A stretch of DNA of 64,000 nt, from assembly GCA_963730685.1 (NCBI GenBank), contig CAVSSP010000001.1:310001-374000 (forward strand), in the 5' to 3' direction. Every line of letters starts with the position of its first letter. Within the stretch, counting starts at the first letter, position 1. This DNA comes from Bog-756 sp963730685. Lineage in GTDB: Bacteria; Actinomycetota; Acidimicrobiia; Acidimicrobiales; RAAP-2. The notes under the pieces are model-generated. The model was given only the letters and a program-made list of their open reading frames with translations, made no database searches and was not told the DNA's origin. Of this stretch, positions 9,775 through 17,284 are shown in pieces. The translations under genes were made by a program, and so were the position numbers.

Positions 9775-9847
9775 CCCCGGGCGTTGAACGGGCGAGGTTG
9801 CCCGAGTACCATCGATACCAGGAAGCGACAGCGAGGTTGGTCTGCCA

Positions 9848-9964
9848 GTGAGCATCGCCACAGACAGTTTCATCGGGCCCGAGGTTCTGACGTTGGCCAT
9901 CCCGCTGGGCACCCTCTTCGTCGTCCTGTTGTGGGGCTTCTTCCAGCGGCGCACCGACCGGTGA
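9848..9964 (+). CDS. 38-aa membrane miniprotein in oxidase operon
   Basis: A short reading frame from GTG 9848 to TGA 9962-9964. It encodes a short polar start, one hydrophobic helix (residues about 14-31, LTLAIPLGTLFVVLLWGFF) and a basic end (QRRTDR). Its stop overlaps the GTG start of the following CtaG-like gene by 4 bp, the same coupling seen elsewhere in the operon, and this is the main evidence that it is real. Small single-helix subunits are common in haem-copper oxidases, so it may be an accessory subunit. No named family is recognised. Confidence 0.6.
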   Translation: MSIATDSFIGPEVLTLAIPLGTLFVVLLWGFFQRRTDR

Positions 9965-10809
9965 GCGTCGGGGCCGAGTCTGACCGGTCCCAGCCGCACG
10001 AAGTCGATCCCCACCAGGCCCTCCGCTCTGGCCTGTTCGTACTGGCCATCGTCTTGTTGGTGGCCTGGCTGATCCCGCCGCTGACCACCCTGGCCCGCCG
10101 GTACGAGTGCGTCGAAGCCGTCCAGTTCTCGTTCTTCCTCGTCGTGGTGCCTGCCCTGGCGGTGATCGGGGCACCGTGGCGACGCCTGGGCCTCGCCTCC
10201 AGGCATCCGTTGCCCGAGGACATCGAAGGGGCACCGTCGGGGGCCGAGGCCTCCTTGCCTGCCGTCGACAGGCTGGCGCTGGGGCGCCGCCGCCACCCCG
10301 AAGCCTGGCGGGCCGTGTGCTTCGCCGCCCTGTACGTGGCGGCCGCCATCGTCTGGAGGACGCCGCTGGCCGTCAACGCATTGGCCTGGCACCCGTGGTT
10401 GGTGGCCGCCGAAGCACTGACCCTGGTCGCCGCCGGTGTGGCGCTCTGGTTGGAGCTGGTCGAGTCGCCGCCCCTCGTCCCGAGGCTGTCGCGGCCCAAT
10501 CGGATCGCGCTGGCCGCCGTGTCCATGTGGGTGATCTGGGTGCTGGCCTATCTGGTGGGCCTGTCCCACAGCTCGTGGTTCGTGGCCTACAGCCACCACG
10601 CCGGATCCGGCCTGAGCCTCTCGGCCGACCAGCAGCTGGCCACCGGGTTGATGTGGTTCGTCTCGGGGTGCGCGTTCATCCCGGTCGTCTACTGGAACCT
10701 GATCCGGTGGCTGCAGTCGGAGGAGGACCCCGACGAGGAGATGCACAAGCTGGTGCGCCAGGAGCGGATCCGTGGCCGGACCGTGGAAGGCGGGCCGGCC
10801 GGACTCTGA
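9961..10809 (+). CDS. second CtaG-like cytochrome oxidase assembly protein
   Basis: A 282-aa polytopic protein starting at GTG 9961, coupled by GTGA to the miniprotein. Its layout matches the Caa3_CtaG family and the paralogue at 4217-5137. In particular LSLSADQQLATGLMWFVSG corresponds to LSPFADQQIGAAILWVCGD in the first copy, and both end with a charged cytoplasmic tail. The first copy has more His residues, so the two may have split roles in copper handling. It closes the forward oxidase cluster and converges on the reverse operon that starts at 13071. Confidence 0.75.
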   Translation: MSVGAESDRSQPHEVDPHQALRSGLFVLAIVLLVAWLIPPLTTLARRYECVEAVQFSFFLVVVPALAVIGAPWRRLGLASRHPLPEDIEGAPSGAEASLPAVDRLALGRRRHPEAWRAVCFAALYVAAAIVWRTPLAVNALAWHPWLVAAEALTLVAAGVALWLELVESPPLVPRLSRPNRIALAAVSMWVIWVLAYLVGLSHSSWFVAYSHHAGSGLSLSADQQLATGLMWFVSGCAFIPVVYWNLIRWLQSEEDPDEEMHKLVRQERIRGRTVEGGPAGL

Positions 10810-10817
10810 CTCCGAGC

Positions 10818-11495
10818 TCAGCTGCCGGTGGCGGGGTGGGGGAGGTCGGGCAGGTCCGGCATCGGTAGGTGGGCGTGGAGGATGCGGTCGGCCGCCGCTA
10901 CGTAGGCGTCCGCCTTGGCCCGGTCCTGGGCCAGCAGCTTCTCCTGCTTCGGCAGGTCGGCCAGCGCCTTGGCGTTGCCCGGATCGCTCGACAGGGTCTG
11001 GATGTCCTCGATGGCGGCCAGCGCCTCGGAGGTGGCCCAGGTGGTCGCCACCGTCACCACCTGGTTGATGTTCCTGCCTGCCGGTGTTCCGGTGCCCTCC
11101 ACGTTCGACAGGTCGTAGATCGAGCTGCTGGTGAACGAGCACGCCGATTGGTCGTCCCGCAGCATGGACGGGGCCTCGGCCCGGTCGGCGGCGTTCAGCG
11201 TGTGGGATGTGAGGTCCTGATAGATCATGAACGTCTCCTTGGCCCCATAGGAGCAACCGGCGATGGCGGCGTTGATCTGCTTCATGACGGCGGTCTGGTC
11301 GGCGGTGTCGGTGGCCGGGGTGGTGTGACTGGGCAGGTCGACCACCACCGACGCGATGACCACCGCGGCCACCGCGGCGGCGGCCAGCACCCACGCCCGC
11401 TTGTACCACACCGGCTTCTCCGGGACCTGGGCGATGATGCCTTCGAGGGTGAACGGGTCGTTGGGGAGGGCGGTGTCCGCCGTGTCGTCGGTCAT
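10818..11495 (-). CDS. membrane-anchored protein of unknown function
   Basis: A 225-aa protein: about 33 polar cytoplasmic residues, one helix (WVLAAAAVAAVVIASVVV) and an extracytoplasmic Ala-rich domain with two Cys (in AGCSYG and SACSF) that could pair. The start ATG at 11495 overlaps the stop of the upstream SCO-like gene by 4 bp (ATGA). It is the last gene of a three-gene reverse operon with TlpA-like and SCO-like thiol/copper proteins, so a role in exported redox or copper handling is likely but unproven. Confidence 0.7.
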   Translation of the reverse strand: MTDDTADTALPNDPFTLEGIIAQVPEKPVWYKRAWVLAAAAVAAVVIASVVVDLPSHTTPATDTADQTAVMKQINAAIAGCSYGAKETFMIYQDLTSHTLNAADRAEAPSMLRDDQSACSFTSSSIYDLSNVEGTGTPAGRNINQVVTVATTWATSEALAAIEDIQTLSSDPGNAKALADLPKQEKLLAQDRAKADAYVAAADRILHAHLPMPDLPDLPHPATGS

Positions 11496-12424
11496 GGTGT
11501 CCTCGTGAGCAGGCTGGTGGCGGCATCGGCGACCCCCAGGGCGAAGATGTGGATGCTGCCGGCATCGAGACTGTAGATGCCCGATGAGCTCTCGTTGGCA
11601 TACGGCGTGGCCTGGAGGGACAGCCTGCCTCCGGGGGTGATGAAGTCCATGAGGTCGCTGTGGCTCACCACCCGGGTGGTATTGCTCACGGCCACGAAGA
11701 TCCCATAGTGCTTCCAGACACTGCTCAGGTCTTGGATCGACCCGGTGAGGAATGTGACGTTTTCCAGGCCGCCCAGGCTGGTCTGGGAGAGGGCGGCGGG
11801 TACCTGCGCCAATGACGTCTCCAAGGGATCGGTGTTGACCACCACGAACTGGACGTCGCCGCGCCGGGGCCCGAGGAGCTGGTCGGCCTGGACGATCTCC
11901 TCGGCCAGCACGGGGCAGATGTCGTTGCACTCGGCGTTGACGAAGGAGACGACGGTGGCCCTGCCGCGGGCATCGGCCAGGGTCCACCGATTCCCGTGCT
12001 CGTCCAGGAGGGACAGCGCCGGTGCGGTGTGCCCGGCCAGGTGCTGGAGGCCGATGGCGGTGAGCGGCGAGGCACTGACCGACGGCCCGGTGGGTGCCAC
12101 CGGAGTGGTGGGTGGCGTGGCGGTTCCGGCCAGGGTGGCCGGCGGCGTGGAGATGAGCGACTGGACGCCGGCGTTACCGACGAAGTGCTCGGCCAGGATC
12201 CCGCCCAGGGCCAGGAAGGCGAAACCGGCGATGGCCCAGAGTATGAACTTCCGGGGCACCGGCACGGTGCCGGCCCGGAGTGCGGCGGACCGGTCGACAG
12301 GCGCCCGGCCGGAGGCGAAGGCAGCGGCGCGTTGCTCCTCGGACAGTTTCGGGCCCGGTGGGGCCCCCGTCTCGGTGGAGGGAGGTGGCCCCACCAGGGA
12401 GCGGTCCTTCGGGTCGCTCTTCAC
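11492..12424 (-). CDS. SCO1/SenC family copper chaperone-like protein
   Basis: A 310-aa protein starting at GTG 12424. A proline-rich cytoplasmic start of about 60 residues is followed by one membrane helix (FILWAIAGFAFLALGG) and an extracytoplasmic thioredoxin fold. ECNDICP is the CxxxCP metal site and VVSHSDL carries the third ligand His. Known SCO proteins deliver copper to, or reduce, the CuA centre. It overlaps the upstream TlpA-like gene (GTGA) and the downstream gene (ATGA). This is the second SCO domain in the window besides the fused one at 991-2881. Confidence 0.85.
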   Translation of the reverse strand: MKSDPKDRSLVGPPPSTETGAPPGPKLSEEQRAAAFASGRAPVDRSAALRAGTVPVPRKFILWAIAGFAFLALGGILAEHFVGNAGVQSLISTPPATLAGTATPPTTPVAPTGPSVSASPLTAIGLQHLAGHTAPALSLLDEHGNRWTLADARGRATVVSFVNAECNDICPVLAEEIVQADQLLGPRRGDVQFVVVNTDPLETSLAQVPAALSQTSLGGLENVTFLTGSIQDLSSVWKHYGIFVAVSNTTRVVSHSDLMDFITPGGRLSLQATPYANESSSGIYSLDAGSIHIFALGVADAATSLLTRTP

Positions 12425-13071
12425 GAGCCCACCGGTCTGGGGCTGTTCCGGGTCAGGACACCGGCCCAGTGCTCCAGTGAGGGCAGGGTCTGGCGACCGA
12501 AGGCTACGTGGACGACCCGCCCGTCGGTGTCGAGGAAGTAGGTCACCGGCAGCGCGGTGAGGAGGTAGTTCGTGGCCACCCTGGCATCGGCATCGACGCC
12601 GACGGGGTAGGTGGCGCCGGCCTTGGCCAGCAGCGTTTCGGCCTCGGTCCCGCTGGCGTCGTTGGAGTCGACGCCGATGACGGTGAGGTGCCCGGCGGTC
12701 CGCGCCGACAGGGCGCTGAACGAGTTCAACTCGGCCTGGCAGTCCCGGCACCACGACGCGAAGAAGTTGACCACGGTGGGCGTGCCTCTGGTCGAAGCCA
12801 ACGAGACAGGCTGGCCCCCTCCCAGTCGGGGCAGTGCGAACGCCGGTGCCTCGCTGCCGATGGGTAGGGTGGCCGGGGGAGTGGTCGGGAAGGCCTCCGG
12901 CTTCGAGCCGTGGGGCCTCGTGACCACGAAGACGATGAATCCGATCAGGGCCACGGCGGCCACGGCGGCCAGGACCTTCCACAGGCGGTCATCGGGTCGG
13001 GACCCGGGCGCGATCGCCCCGGTCGGGTGGCTGCCGACGGTTCCGGGCGTGCTGTCGGTGGACGTGTTCAT
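12421..13071 (-). CDS. TlpA/ResA-like thiol-disulfide oxidoreductase
   Basis: A 216-aa membrane-anchored thioredoxin-fold protein. A helix at about residues 31-50 (VLAAVAAVALIGFIVFVV) is followed by the AhpC/TSA-Redoxin type domain with the active site WCRDC and the conserved cis-Pro region ALPVTYFLD. It should keep exported Cys residues reduced, for example in SCO proteins or CuA. It is the first gene of the reverse operon, starting at ATG 13071. The 262-bp gap to the divergent glycerate kinase gene should hold both promoters, but no clear box is visible. Confidence 0.88.
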   Translation of the reverse strand: MNTSTDSTPGTVGSHPTGAIAPGSRPDDRLWKVLAAVAAVALIGFIVFVVTRPHGSKPEAFPTTPPATLPIGSEAPAFALPRLGGGQPVSLASTRGTPTVVNFFASWCRDCQAELNSFSALSARTAGHLTVIGVDSNDASGTEAETLLAKAGATYPVGVDADARVATNYLLTALPVTYFLDTDGRVVHVAFGRQTLPSLEHWAGVLTRNSPRPVGS

Positions 13072-13333
13072 GGCGACGTGCGGGCGGCAGACGGCGAGCA
13101 GGCAAGCCCCCCGGTCCCCGGTGGGCAGATTAGTCGGCGGCCTGCGGCGGCGGAGGTAGCCCCCTCGCGGCCGACGGCGCCGGTGCGGATCGGGCCCGGC
13201 CGACCAGATCTGGGAGGGTCGCCACCGCCGGAGGCGGGACCGGTGAGGTAAGACTGCGGGGTGCAGACCGGGTCGAAGGGGTGGTGCCGAGCGGTGTTCG
13301 GCTCTTGTCGGCCTCGGCAACGGGGTCGCTGAG

Positions 13334-14398
13334 GTGCCCGGCCTCCTGGCTGCACCGGACAAGTTCCGGGGCACCGTCACCGCCCGGCAGGCCGCCGAGG
13401 CCATGGCCCGGGGTGCCTCGGCCCGTGGCTGGTCGGTGGGCCAGCTCCCGTTGTCCGACGGTGGGGAGGGGCTCCTCGACGCCCTCGGCTCGCTGGGCGG
13501 GGTGGTCGAGACCGTGGAGGTGGACGGCCCACTCGGTGCGCCGGTCAGCGCCCGCTGGCTCCGCATCGGCGAACTGGCCGTGGTGGAGATGGCCCAGGCT
13601 TCGGGGTTGGCGTTGGTGGGCGGCGCCCGGGGCAACGATCCGGAGAGGGCCGACACCAGGGGCACCGGCCAGCTCATCCTGGCGGCAGCCCGAGCCGTCG
13701 CCGCTCCGATGGGCGGGGAGCGGACCGGCCCGGCCACCGGCCCGGGCGGGGCCAGGGGGAGGGTCGTCGTCGGGCTGGGTGGGTCCGCCACCACGGACGG
13801 GGGCCTCGGGGCCCTGTCGGCGATCGTCGAGGCGGGAGGGCTCCGGGGGGTCGAGCTCATCGGCGCGTGCGATGTCGAGGTGGGCTTCGTCGAGGCGGCC
13901 GCCCGGTTCGGCCCCCAGAAGGGGGCGGACCCGGCCCAGGTGGTCCTCCTCGAGCACCGGCTCGAGGGGGTGGCCCGGCTCTACGAACGCCAGTACGGGG
14001 TCGACGTCCGGGAGGAGCCGGGGACCGGCGCGGCCGGTGGCCTCGGGGGGGCGATCGTGGCCCTGGGCGGCCGCCTGCGTTCGGGATACGGGGTCGTGAC
14101 CGAGCTCCTGGGCTTTTCGGCTGCGCTCCGCGGGTGTCAGCTGGTCGTCACCGGCGAGGGGGCCTTCGACGCCACCTCCCTGCTGGGGAAGGTGGTCGGC
14201 TCGGTGATGGGTGACGCCTCGTCGCTGGGGGTCCCGGTGCTGATCATCGCCGGCCAGGTGGCATCCGAGGCACGCGGGGCGGCCGAGGCCGTCGGCGCCT
14301 CCGTGGTGTCCCTGACCGAACAGTTCGGAGCCGAGCGGTCCCGGTCCGACACCGCCCGGTGCATCGAGGAGGTCGTGGCCGCCCACCTGGGCCCCTGA
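13334..14398 (+). CDS. glxK: glycerate kinase
   Basis: A 354-aa member of the GarK/GlxK glycerate kinase family, starting at GTG 13334. Diagnostic parts are the N-terminal APDKFRGT, LPLSDGGEG, the Gly-rich VGLGGSATTDGG and the C-terminal VVTGEGAFDATS...LLGKV segments. It phosphorylates glycerate with ATP to give 2-phosphoglycerate, linking glyoxylate or glycerate breakdown to glycolysis. Length is a little shorter than the usual 370-380 aa but all core motifs are present. The gap that follows (14399-14677) holds nothing recognisable. Confidence 0.92.
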   Translation: MPGLLAAPDKFRGTVTARQAAEAMARGASARGWSVGQLPLSDGGEGLLDALGSLGGVVETVEVDGPLGAPVSARWLRIGELAVVEMAQASGLALVGGARGNDPERADTRGTGQLILAAARAVAAPMGGERTGPATGPGGARGRVVVGLGGSATTDGGLGALSAIVEAGGLRGVELIGACDVEVGFVEAAARFGPQKGADPAQVVLLEHRLEGVARLYERQYGVDVREEPGTGAAGGLGGAIVALGGRLRSGYGVVTELLGFSAALRGCQLVVTGEGAFDATSLLGKVVGSVMGDASSLGVPVLIIAGQVASEARGAAEAVGASVVSLTEQFGAERSRSDTARCIEEVVAAHLGP

Positions 14399-14677
14399 CG
14401 GGGCGATGCCTGCCGGTGCCTCCCGGCCGGAGCCCGATGGCGTCGGCGGGGTCGACCGGCACGAGCCGATCTGCGACAGTGGGAGGACGCGCTGACCGGT
14501 GGGTGTGGTGGCCGGGGCGGGCGGGTATAGGAAGCCGGGCGTGGGAGCGCAGGGCACGACCGCCGGGGCGCCAGGGCGTGGTCGGCGGCCGAGGCCCGTG
14601 GAGGGCGACCGAGCGCACGGGACGCACGCCAGACAGCGGATCCGGGACAGCACACGCGAGACAAGGAGCGACGAACG

Positions 14678-15541
14678 ATGACTGATCAGACAGCCGGGGG
14701 CGGACCGGTCCCCACCCTCACCCTCAACGACGGACTGACCATTCCCCAGCTCGGGTTCGGCGTGTTCCAGATTCCACCCGAGGACACCGCCGGGGCCACG
14801 GCCAAGGCCCTGGAGATCGGCTACCGGCACATCGACACCGCCGAGATGTACCGCAACGAACGCGGGGTGGGAGAGGCCGTGGCCCGGTCCGGCCTCGATC
14901 GCGCCGACGTGTTCGTCACCAGCAAGCTCAACAACGGCTACCACCGGCCCGACGACGCCCGCAAGGCGTTCGACGTGACGCTCGGGGAGCTCGGCTTCGA
15001 CTATGTGGACCTGTTCTTGATCCACTGGCCGCTCCCCACGCTCTACGACGGCGACTTCGTGTCCACCTGGGAGACCCTGATCGAGTTCCACAAGGACGGC
15101 AGGGCCCGCTCCATCGGCGTGTCGAACTTCCAGTCCCACCACATCGACCGCCTGCTGGCCGAGACGGGCACCGCTCCGGCCGTCAACCAGATCGAGATCC
15201 ACCCGTACCTCACCCAGGAGCCGCTCCGGGCCTACGACACCGAGCACGGGATCGCCACCGAGGCCTGGTCGCCGATCGCCCAGGGGAACGTCCTCGACGA
15301 CCCGGTCATCCGGGCGGTGGCCGACCGCACCGGTAAGACGCCGGCCCAGGTCGTCCTCCGTTGGCACATCCAGCGGGGGGACATCGTGTTCCCGAAGTCG
15401 GTGACCCCCTCCCGCATGCAGGAGAACTTCGAGCTCTTCGACTTCGAGTTGGACAAGGACGACATGGCCGCCATCACCGCCCTCAACCGGGACGAGCGCA
15501 CGGGGCCCGACCCCGACACCTTCGACTACGTGCCGAGCTGA
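14678..15541 (+). CDS. aldo/keto reductase (2,5-diketo-gluconate reductase-like)
   Basis: A 287-aa soluble NADPH-dependent aldo/keto reductase. The catalytic tetrad is visible: Asp and Tyr in HIDTAEMYRNE, Lys in VTSKLNN and His in LIHWPLP. GVSNFQ and the C-terminal FPKSVTPSRMQEN nucleotide-binding loop confirm the family. The ATG at 14678 follows an AAGGAG ribosome site by about 8 bases. It reduces small aldehydes or ketones; the true substrate is unknown. It stands alone, converging on the ClpP-like gene. Confidence 0.92.
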   Translation: MTDQTAGGGPVPTLTLNDGLTIPQLGFGVFQIPPEDTAGATAKALEIGYRHIDTAEMYRNERGVGEAVARSGLDRADVFVTSKLNNGYHRPDDARKAFDVTLGELGFDYVDLFLIHWPLPTLYDGDFVSTWETLIEFHKDGRARSIGVSNFQSHHIDRLLAETGTAPAVNQIEIHPYLTQEPLRAYDTEHGIATEAWSPIAQGNVLDDPVIRAVADRTGKTPAQVVLRWHIQRGDIVFPKSVTPSRMQENFELFDFELDKDDMAAITALNRDERTGPDPDTFDYVPS

Positions 15542-15560
15542 GGCGGCCCGGCCCGGGCGG

Positions 15561-16199
15561 TCAACGGCGCCCGAACCCCATGGGCCGGCCGGGAAGGCGG
15601 ACGATGCGGTTGACGGGTGTCGCCACCTCGTCGGCCAGCCCGTAGTCGACCGCCTCGGCGGCGGTGAGGAACACTCCGTCGGCCGTGTCCCGGCGGATGC
15701 GGTCGACCGGTTGGCCCGTCCCCTCCGCCAGCCGGGCGCAGAACCCGTGCCACTGGTCGCCATGGGAGGCGGCGAGCTGCTCGAGCTGGCGGGCGCCGCC
15801 CCGGAACTCGACGGGCGGCTCGGACAGCCGCAGGCGGGAGTGGGGGGTGACCTGGCGGTGGTGGCACACGGCCAACACACCGACGGCGGGGCCGACCGAC
15901 TGACCGACGCAGATGGCCCTGACAGGAACCCCGAGGAGCCCGATGATGTCCATGAGGGTGAGGGCGGCGCCCACCGTTCCCCCGGAGCAGTCCATCCGGA
16001 GCTGCACCGGGTCGTCACCGGTGGCATCGAGGGTCATCAGGGCGGCGCCGACCTCGTTGGCCTCCCGATCGTCGAGGTGGCCGGTCAGGGTGACGGTCCG
16101 GCGTTCGAACAGTTGGCGCCGCATCAGGGCACGGGGGTCGAACGGATCGACCCCGGCACCGAGGGGATCCACAGGATCACCGTCGCCGAGCGGGTTCAC
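15561..16199 (-). CDS. ClpP-like protein lacking the catalytic Ser and His
   Basis: A 212-aa ClpP-fold protein. It keeps the family core (LTGHLDDREANEV, CSGGTVGAALTLMDII, FLTAAEAVDYGLAD). When aligned with the true ClpP encoded next door, the nucleophile segment GMGMSAAAM becomes GQSVGPAVG and RIMIHQ becomes RLRLSE, so both catalytic Ser and His appear lost. It may be a structural, ClpR-like subunit or a regulator. The start GTG 16199 overlaps the XRE gene stop by 4 bp (GTGA); an ATG at 16223 is possible but would overlap more. Co-transcription with the regulator is likely. Confidence 0.75.
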   Translation of the reverse strand: MNPLGDGDPVDPLGAGVDPFDPRALMRRQLFERRTVTLTGHLDDREANEVGAALMTLDATGDDPVQLRMDCSGGTVGAALTLMDIIGLLGVPVRAICVGQSVGPAVGVLAVCHHRQVTPHSRLRLSEPPVEFRGGARQLEQLAASHGDQWHGFCARLAEGTGQPVDRIRRDTADGVFLTAAEAVDYGLADEVATPVNRIVRLPGRPMGFGRR

Positions 16200-16459
16200 G
16201 GCGTATCGGCCTCGAGCGTCCACCCGAGTCGTCCGCCGAGCGCCGACGCGTACCGCTCGACGGTCGACAGCAACACATCCGAGGTGCCCGTCTCGATGCG
16301 GGCCACCGCCGACTGGGACGTGCCCATGCGGGCGGCGACCTGGGTCTGGGACAGCCCGAGGGAATGCCGTCGCTCCACCAGCTCGTCGCTCAGCGCCTGG
16401 CGCCGCTGGGCCAACTCCTTGAACCCGGGGAACACGGTCTCGTGGTGGCGTTCGCTCAT
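16196..16459 (-). CDS. XRE-family transcriptional regulator
   Basis: An 87-aa protein. Residues about 26-70 form a Cro/C1-type helix-turn-helix (LGLSQTQVAARMGTSQSAVARIE), followed by a short STVERYASALGGRL segment typical of small XRE and antitoxin-like regulators. It is encoded between the inactive ClpP-like gene, which it overlaps, and the divergent clpP. Inverted repeats in the 156-bp gap (16525-16560) are likely its operators, suggesting it controls both directions. There is no toxin gene of HigB type beside it. Confidence 0.85.
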   Translation of the reverse strand: MSERHHETVFPGFKELAQRRQALSDELVERRHSLGLSQTQVAARMGTSQSAVARIETGTSDVLLSTVERYASALGGRLGWTLEADTP

Positions 16460-16540
16460 CGTCTCTCCGCCCGGCTGTCGATCACGTGGCCGGAGGCGCC
16501 GGCCCGGGCAGCTCCGTTCCTCAGGATATCGTTCGCACGG

Positions 16541-16558
16541 TATCTCATAAACGAGATA
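16541..16558. promoter_or_regulatory. inverted repeat between XRE gene and clpP
   Basis: TATCTC and GAGATA flank a 6-base centre (ATAAAC), a perfect 6-bp dyad. A second GATATC at 16525-16530 and another at 16555-16560 add half-sites around it. The position, in the divergent gap before clpP and the XRE regulator, fits an operator for that regulator. Binding is inferred. Confidence 0.5.
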
Positions 16559-16615
16559 TCATGATCGAGGTAGGGACGGACACCGGCCCGCCCACGACAC
16601 TCCGGGAGGCACGCC

Positions 16616-17248
16616 ATGACCCATCTCCAATCGCTGATCCCCACCGTGCTGGAGGAGTCGAGCCGCGGCGAGCGGGCATTCGACATCTTCTCGCTGCTGC
16701 TGCGGGAGCGGATCGTCTTCCTGGGGCAGGAGGTCGACGACCAGGTGGCCAACCTGATCATCTCCCAGATGCTCTACCTCGAGGCCCAGGACCCGGAGAA
16801 GGACATCTTCCTCTACATCAACTCCCCCGGGGGGATGGCGTACGCCGGCATGGCCATCTACGACGTGATCCAGCACGTCCGCCCCGACGTCTCCACCATC
16901 TGCGTGGGCATGGGGATGTCGGCGGCGGCCATGGTGCTGAGTGGTGGCGCACCGGGCAAGCGCCTGGCGCTGCCCAACGCCCGCATCATGATCCACCAGG
17001 GGAGTGCGGGGACCCGGGGGGCGCCGAGCGACATGGAGATCCAACTGCGCGAAGTGCTGGCCCTCACCCGGCGAATGGCCGAGATCATCGCCCACCACTC
17101 CGGAAAATCCCCGGACGAAGTGGCCAAGGACATCGATCGCGACTACTTCATGACGCCGGAGGAGGCGATGGACTACGGCCTCATCGACGGCATCATCGCC
17201 CCTCGCAGCGGCCTCGCCGCCCCGCCGCTGGCCGAGGCCGTGGCGTAG
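16616..17248 (+). CDS. clpP: ATP-dependent Clp protease proteolytic subunit
   Basis: A 210-aa ClpP with all catalytic residues: Ser in GMGMSAAAM, His in RIMIHQ and Asp in DIDRDYFMT. The N-terminal processing region, INSPGG oxyanion segment and DYGLIDGI end are normal. It forms the barrel that degrades substrates unfolded by ClpX or ClpC. ATG 16616 follows a GGGAGG-type ribosome site. It is divergent from the XRE regulator and inactive paralogue rather than in the usual tig-clpP-clpX order, so it may be an accessory, stress-linked ClpP. Confidence 0.93.
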   Translation: MTHLQSLIPTVLEESSRGERAFDIFSLLLRERIVFLGQEVDDQVANLIISQMLYLEAQDPEKDIFLYINSPGGMAYAGMAIYDVIQHVRPDVSTICVGMGMSAAAMVLSGGAPGKRLALPNARIMIHQGSAGTRGAPSDMEIQLREVLALTRRMAEIIAHHSGKSPDEVAKDIDRDYFMTPEEAMDYGLIDGIIAPRSGLAAPPLAEAVA

Positions 17249-17260
17249 CCGGTCGGGCCG

Positions 17261-17284
17261 GCGGATCCCGGCGGGCAGATCCGC
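17261..17284. terminator. possible terminator between convergent genes
   Basis: GCGGATC and GATCCGC form a 7-bp stem around a 10-base loop, between the clpP stop and the end of the convergent LLM gene. There is no T-run, so it is weak evidence and could serve either strand. Confidence 0.3.

Noticed and set aside
13130..16027. 965-codon open frame on the reverse strand
   Set aside because: It is a GC-driven shadow over glycerate kinase, aldo/keto reductase and part of the ClpP-like gene, all of which have clear family motifs. Its sequence has no domain.
16530..16545. ClgR-type operator (GTTCGC half-site) before clpP
   Set aside because: Only one half-site is present; the partner half GCGAAC is missing at the needed distance.
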